Shown here in pieces: positions 60,704 through 64,000 of a stretch of 64,000 nucleotides of DNA; position 1 is the first letter of the stretch; the number at the start of each line of letters is the position of its first letter. The position numbers were made by a program, and so were the translations under genes. The notes beneath the pieces were generated by a model that was not told the origin of the DNA, made no database searches, and saw only the letters and a program-made list of their open reading frames with translations. Origin of the DNA: JAUIJL01 sp965366625 (GTDB lineage: Bacteria; Acidobacteriota; Thermoanaerobaculia; Multivoradales; J023). The stretch spans positions 55,187-119,186 of the forward strand of contig CBDUGP010000014.1 in NCBI GenBank assembly GCA_965366625.1, read 5' to 3'.

Positions 60704-62407
60704 ATGACTGAATCCAACAACAACAAATCTCTGATCCAGGGCACCACCCTGTCGATAGCGGTGATCGTGGTCACGGCCCTCTTCCTGATGCTCAACTATT
60801 TGAGCTTGCGCCATTACCAACGTTGGGATTGGACCGGCGCCAAGCTTTACACCCTGTCGGAAAAGTCCAAGCAAGTGGTGCTCGACCTCGATCGAGATGT
60901 GGACATCATCGTGCTCCTGGACCCGGCGTCTGAGCTTTACACCGCCGCCAACGAGCTCCTGGATCGCTATGTCGCCGTCAATCCACAGCGCATCGAGCGG
61001 CGAGATATGGACGCCGCCAAGGACCTGTTGGCGCTCCAACAATTGGTCGACCAATACGATATTCAACGGGACAATGTGATCGTCATTGCCGCCGACGGTG
61101 ACAAACGGGTCATCGCCGAGCATGAGCTGGTGGAATACGACTACTCCGGCTCCCAATTCGGCCAGCCACCGACCATGAAGGCCTTCAAGGGTGAGCAGCT
61201 GATCACCAGCGCGATTTTGTCGTTGGTCGAGTCCCGCAAGCAGAAGTTGGTGTTCACCACCGGCCACGGCGAAGCGACCTTTGACCCCGGCGATCCACGG
61301 TCCCTTTCCCAGGCCCGGGAGATCCTCGGTGGAGACAATTTCGAAATCGAGGAGTGGAGTTCCCTCGGCGCCCAAGGGGTGCCGTCGGATGCGGACCTGT
61401 TGGTGATCGCGGGACCGACGACCAATTTCTTGCCCCCGGAGCTGGAACTTTTCGACGCCTACCTGAAACGTGGCGGCCGCCTGCTGCTCTTCGCCGACCC
61501 GGCCTTCCAGCCCGGCTCCACCGGCGTCGCCGACCTGGGTCTGGACGATTGGCTCAAAGGATACGGCGTGAAAATGCAAAGTGACATCGTGGTCGACCCG
61601 GCCATCGAGCTGCCGTTCTTCGGCCCCGAAACCCTCTACACCGACCATTACGGCGTCCATCCGATCGTTGAAAGCCTGGATCAGACCCGCACTCGGGTGA
61701 TGCTGCCCCTGGTTCGCTCGGTGGCGGCCGACGAGCCGACCCCACCGGGCATCGAGGTCACGGAGCTGATCTCCACCTCGGACGAAGGTTGGGGCGAAAC
61801 CAACCTCGATGCGCTCACCGCCGTCACCTTCGACGACCAGGACTTGCCGGGTCCCGTTCCGGTGGCCGTGGCGGTCACCGTGCAAGCCCAGGTCGACACC
61901 AGCGACGACGCCTACGACGACTTTGACGACTTTGACGACACGGAGGACTCTGAGCTCCCGCTTCCTGAGACCGAGGACGACGGCGAGGCACCCGATTCTG
62001 AGCCTCTCGCCCCCATGGCGTCGTCGGGAACGGACGAGCCCGAATCGGGAGAACCCTTGACGACCTTCGGAGGTCTGGATGACGAGTCGGACCACGACGA
62101 GTCCGACCACGACGACGAAAAAGCTCCCGACCGTTCGAAGGACGCCCGCATGGTGATTTTCGGCGACCTCGACTTCGCCACCGACGCCCAGGTCTCCAAC
62201 GGCGCCCACGGCCTGTTGTTGCTCAACGCCTTCAATTGGTTGGTGGAGCGGGAGAAGCTGATCGACATCGAAGGCAAAGCTCCGACCCAAAGCCGCTTGA
62301 GCATCGCCGACACCGAGTTGATGGGGCTCTACGGCATCTTCGTGCTGCTGATGCCCGCGTTGGCGATCGCCGCCGGAATCTGGATCGCTCTGCAGCGACG
62401 GAGGTAA
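60704..62407 (+). CDS. Gldg family ABC auxiliary protein
   Basis: The 567-residue protein has an N-terminal helix (about 15-35) with LNYLSLRHYQRWDWTG and LYTLSEKSKQVV, the Gldg/ABC_transp_aux signature. A large periplasmic domain (about 45-530) includes KLVFTTGHGEATFD, ADLLVIAGPTTNFLP and a glutaminase-like LFDAYLKRGGRLLLFADPAF. A C-terminal helix (GLYGIFVLLMPALAIAAGIWIA) completes it. An acidic, Asp/Glu-rich insertion (about 405-485) is unusually long. It is believed to form the extracytoplasmic part of the GldA/GldF complex. GAGGAG lies eight bases before ATG; the DUF4340 gene follows two bases after the stop. Confidence 0.88.
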   Translation: MTESNNNKSLIQGTTLSIAVIVVTALFLMLNYLSLRHYQRWDWTGAKLYTLSEKSKQVVLDLDRDVDIIVLLDPASELYTAANELLDRYVAVNPQRIERRDMDAAKDLLALQQLVDQYDIQRDNVIVIAADGDKRVIAEHELVEYDYSGSQFGQPPTMKAFKGEQLITSAILSLVESRKQKLVFTTGHGEATFDPGDPRSLSQAREILGGDNFEIEEWSSLGAQGVPSDADLLVIAGPTTNFLPPELELFDAYLKRGGRLLLFADPAFQPGSTGVADLGLDDWLKGYGVKMQSDIVVDPAIELPFFGPETLYTDHYGVHPIVESLDQTRTRVMLPLVRSVAADEPTPPGIEVTELISTSDEGWGETNLDALTAVTFDDQDLPGPVPVAVAVTVQAQVDTSDDAYDDFDDFDDTEDSELPLPETEDDGEAPDSEPLAPMASSGTDEPESGEPLTTFGGLDDESDHDESDHDDEKAPDRSKDARMVIFGDLDFATDAQVSNGAHGLLLLNAFNWLVEREKLIDIEGKAPTQSRLSIADTELMGLYGIFVLLMPALAIAAGIWIALQRRR

Positions 62408-62409
62408 TC

Positions 62410-63858
62410 GTGAAACCCAAAACTCTCTTGGTGCTCAGTCTGCTGACCCTGGCTCTCGGTCTCTTCATCGCCTTTTATGAGAAGGACTTACCTTCCACCC
62501 ATGAACGCCTAGATGCTGAGAAAAAAGTAGTGCCGGTCGAGACCGAAGCGGTCACCGCCATCGAGTTGTCAAGCGCCGGGGGTGATCGAATCCTGCTGGA
62601 AAAGGACCAAGCGCCCGCCGAGCAAGACCCACTTTCAAGCCCGCCGGACGTCTGGCGTTTGAGTTCGCCGATTCAAGCCCGGGCCGATGCGGACGCCTTG
62701 ACGGACCTCCTCTCCAGGCTGGCGTCGATCGAAAAGTCCCGCACCCTCGAAAATCCGGATTTGTCCCAGCTGGGGCTCGAGCAACCCGAACTTTCGGTGA
62801 TCCTGCAAACGGAAGGCGGGCCCAAAGAGCTGCATGTCGGTTCGGAGCTGCCCCTGTCCGGGGATCGAGCCCTCTTGGGCAACGCGAGGGATGTCGCTTT
62901 TCAAGCCACGGTCGACCCCGAGTTGCTGATCATGTTGAACCGCGAGGCCTCGGACTGGCGGGACAAACGACTTTTCGTCGAACCCCGCAACGCGATCGAA
63001 GCTTTGACCTTGACCCGAGGGGATGCCGAAATTCGATTGCAACGATTCGGCGACGGCGAAAAGTATCGCCTCGTCGCGCCGATCGCGGACGCGGCCGACG
63101 CCGACAAGGTACGGGGTCTGTTGACCACCCTGGTCGGTTTGCGAGCGGAAGCCTTCCTCGATTCGGACGCGGCTCCCGCCGACCTGGGATTGCAACCCGC
63201 CCAAGGCAGTCTCGAAGTGAGCCTGGCCGAAGGCTCTCAGCCTTGGCGGCTCGAACTAGGCCTTCCGCGAACCGACCTTCCGCGAGCCGACCTTCCGCGA
63301 ACCGACCTTCCGGGAACTGACGACCCGGAGCGACTCTGGGCCCGCTTCAGCTCCTCCAAGGAACAACAAATCGTAGAAATACGAAGCAGTGAGCTACTAG
63401 CGGCCCTCGACAGCGCCGTCGACGAATGGCGTTCACGGGATTGGTCGACCCTGCAAGTGTTCGGCATCCAAAAGGCAAAATTCGCCGGACCGGGGGAAAC
63501 GTTCGAGATCGAACGAAAAGACGGTGGCGAGTGGAGCCGAGGCAACGACCGCATCGAGTATTCCGTGGCTTCGGACGCGCTCTACCCCTTCACCGAAATC
63601 AAAGCCGTGGCCCTAACGCCTCGCCAACAGGCTGAGCAACGTTTCGATTTGAGCCAACCCCGACTGACGGCGACCCTCAGCGACGGTGAGCGGGAGGAGG
63701 TTTTGCACCTCTATCCCGGTGACGCCGAATTCGCCGCCGCCGCCCTAGAAGGGCGCAACGCTGTTCTGTGGATCGACAGCACGGCCGCGGACGAGCTGGT
63801 GGAGAAAATCGAGGCCTTAAGAAATGCCCCGACGGTCGCCGAGGACTTGCAGCCCTGA
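62410..63858 (+). CDS. DUF4340 domain-containing protein
   Basis: This is a protein of about 482 residues. GTG is preceded directly by GGAGG at the GldG stop. An N-terminal helix (LLVLSLLTLALGLFIAFYE) anchors an extracytoplasmic chain of DUF4340 repeats. Typical features are SRLASIEKSRTLENPDLSQLGLEQP (the GL-x-P element) and RLVAPIADAADADKVRGLLTTLVGLRAE, with a second cycle before WRSRDWSTLQVFGIQKAKF. The family is nearly always encoded with GldA/F/G-like genes and is thought to be part of the same complex. A 15-bp tandem repeat encodes DLPRT/DLPRA units near residue 285. Confidence 0.85.
   Translation: MKPKTLLVLSLLTLALGLFIAFYEKDLPSTHERLDAEKKVVPVETEAVTAIELSSAGGDRILLEKDQAPAEQDPLSSPPDVWRLSSPIQARADADALTDLLSRLASIEKSRTLENPDLSQLGLEQPELSVILQTEGGPKELHVGSELPLSGDRALLGNARDVAFQATVDPELLIMLNREASDWRDKRLFVEPRNAIEALTLTRGDAEIRLQRFGDGEKYRLVAPIADAADADKVRGLLTTLVGLRAEAFLDSDAAPADLGLQPAQGSLEVSLAEGSQPWRLELGLPRTDLPRADLPRTDLPGTDDPERLWARFSSSKEQQIVEIRSSELLAALDSAVDEWRSRDWSTLQVFGIQKAKFAGPGETFEIERKDGGEWSRGNDRIEYSVASDALYPFTEIKAVALTPRQQAEQRFDLSQPRLTATLSDGEREEVLHLYPGDAEFAAAALEGRNAVLWIDSTAADELVEKIEALRNAPTVAEDLQP
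63261..63320. repeat. 15-bp tandem repeat encoding DLPRT units
   Basis: Four copies of ccttccgcgaaccga, with single-base variation, lie inside the DUF4340 gene. Confidence 0.9.
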
Positions 63859-63883
63859 TTCAAGGCGTGCGGTCAAGCCCTCG

Positions 63884-63944
63884 GGCTAGGCGCCCCCGGC
63901 TAGGCGCCCCCGGCTAGGCGCGGCCGGCTAGGCGCCCCCAGCTA
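63884..63944. repeat. 14-bp tandem repeat after DUF4340 gene
   Basis: Four copies of ggctaggcgccccc, the third diverged, begin about 25 bases beyond the stop. The remaining window end (63945-64000) shows no gene. Confidence 0.9.
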
Positions 63945-64000
63945 GATAAACCTTGTCCCTGACGGGACGGCCTTGCATCTTTTCCGGGCCGCCCCCGCAG

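Noticed and set aside
60566..62290. 574-codon open frame antisense to the Gldg gene
   Set aside because: A long frame is expected opposite a GC-rich gene; the plus-strand product is clearly Gldg-like.

Overview
The window is a dense, GC-rich bacterial chromosome segment with about 44 intact protein genes on both strands and several gene remnants. I infer Acidobacteriota, possibly the Thermoanaerobaculia/Holophagae side. The reasons are two ADOP-type ABC permeases (MacB-like fused permeases), a TIGR03436-style acidobacterial VWFA protein, several Pkn-type Ser/Thr kinases with TM and TPR or PEGA-like tails, an ECF sigma/anti-sigma/CHAT operon, and a GldA/GldF/GldG-type ABC operon. I could not search databases, so lineage is inference. 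No tRNA, rRNA, CRISPR array or intact insertion sequence was seen.

Layout. 1-6.4 kb: FtsX-type permease, old-yellow-enzyme oxidoreductase, DUF3667 protein, methyltransferase, and an unrecognised secreted protein ending at a strong bidirectional terminator. 6.5-12.5 kb (minus): secreted protein, ECF sigma factor, zinc-finger anti-sigma and TPR-CHAT protease; the last three overlap by a few bases. 12.8-15.1 kb: PQQ-type beta-propeller protein, then a gap holding a near-consensus sigma-54 promoter, a structured leader and a 64-codon ORF. 15.2-19.1 kb: ADOP permease and a serine hydrolase. 18.9-29.3 kb (minus): a kinase / M16-peptidase pair / kinase operon, with decaying extra copies downstream, including a 1,035-bp perfect direct repeat. 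A small Cys-rich secreted peptide sits between the remnants in visibly AT-richer DNA. 29.3-43.2 kb: metallophosphoesterase, small membrane proteins, BrkB family protein, VWFA protein, Nudix hydrolase, sigma-54 activator, DUF4097-like protein, an unrecognised helical protein, a carboxypeptidase-regulatory-like secreted protein, and a membrane protein resembling a kinase that lacks its kinase domain.

43.4-53.4 kb (plus) is one tightly overlapping chemosensory operon: CheW-like protein, Tat-exported periplasmic binding protein, chemoreceptor, CheA-REC hybrid kinase, two more CheW-like proteins, a pseudo-receiver/PATAN (DUF4388) protein, and a receiver protein with a C-terminal domain resembling Roadblock. 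It has no CheR/CheB. 53.4-58.6 kb (minus): second ADOP permease, S9 peptidase and a small coiled-coil protein. 58.9-63.9 kb (plus): ABC ATPase, ABC-2 permease, Gldg-type auxiliary protein and DUF4340 protein, the set associated with gliding in other phyla. The chemosensory and Gld-like operons together suggest control of surface motility or another envelope process rather than flagellar taxis (inference).

Two general features stand out. First, many genes carry a TANNNT-like -10 box exactly 6-7 bases before the start codon and no Shine-Dalgarno sequence, which indicates leaderless transcripts. Second, 15-bp (also 6-, 9-, 14- and 18-bp) tandem repeats recur in coding linkers and intergenic DNA, which points to active slippage expansion.
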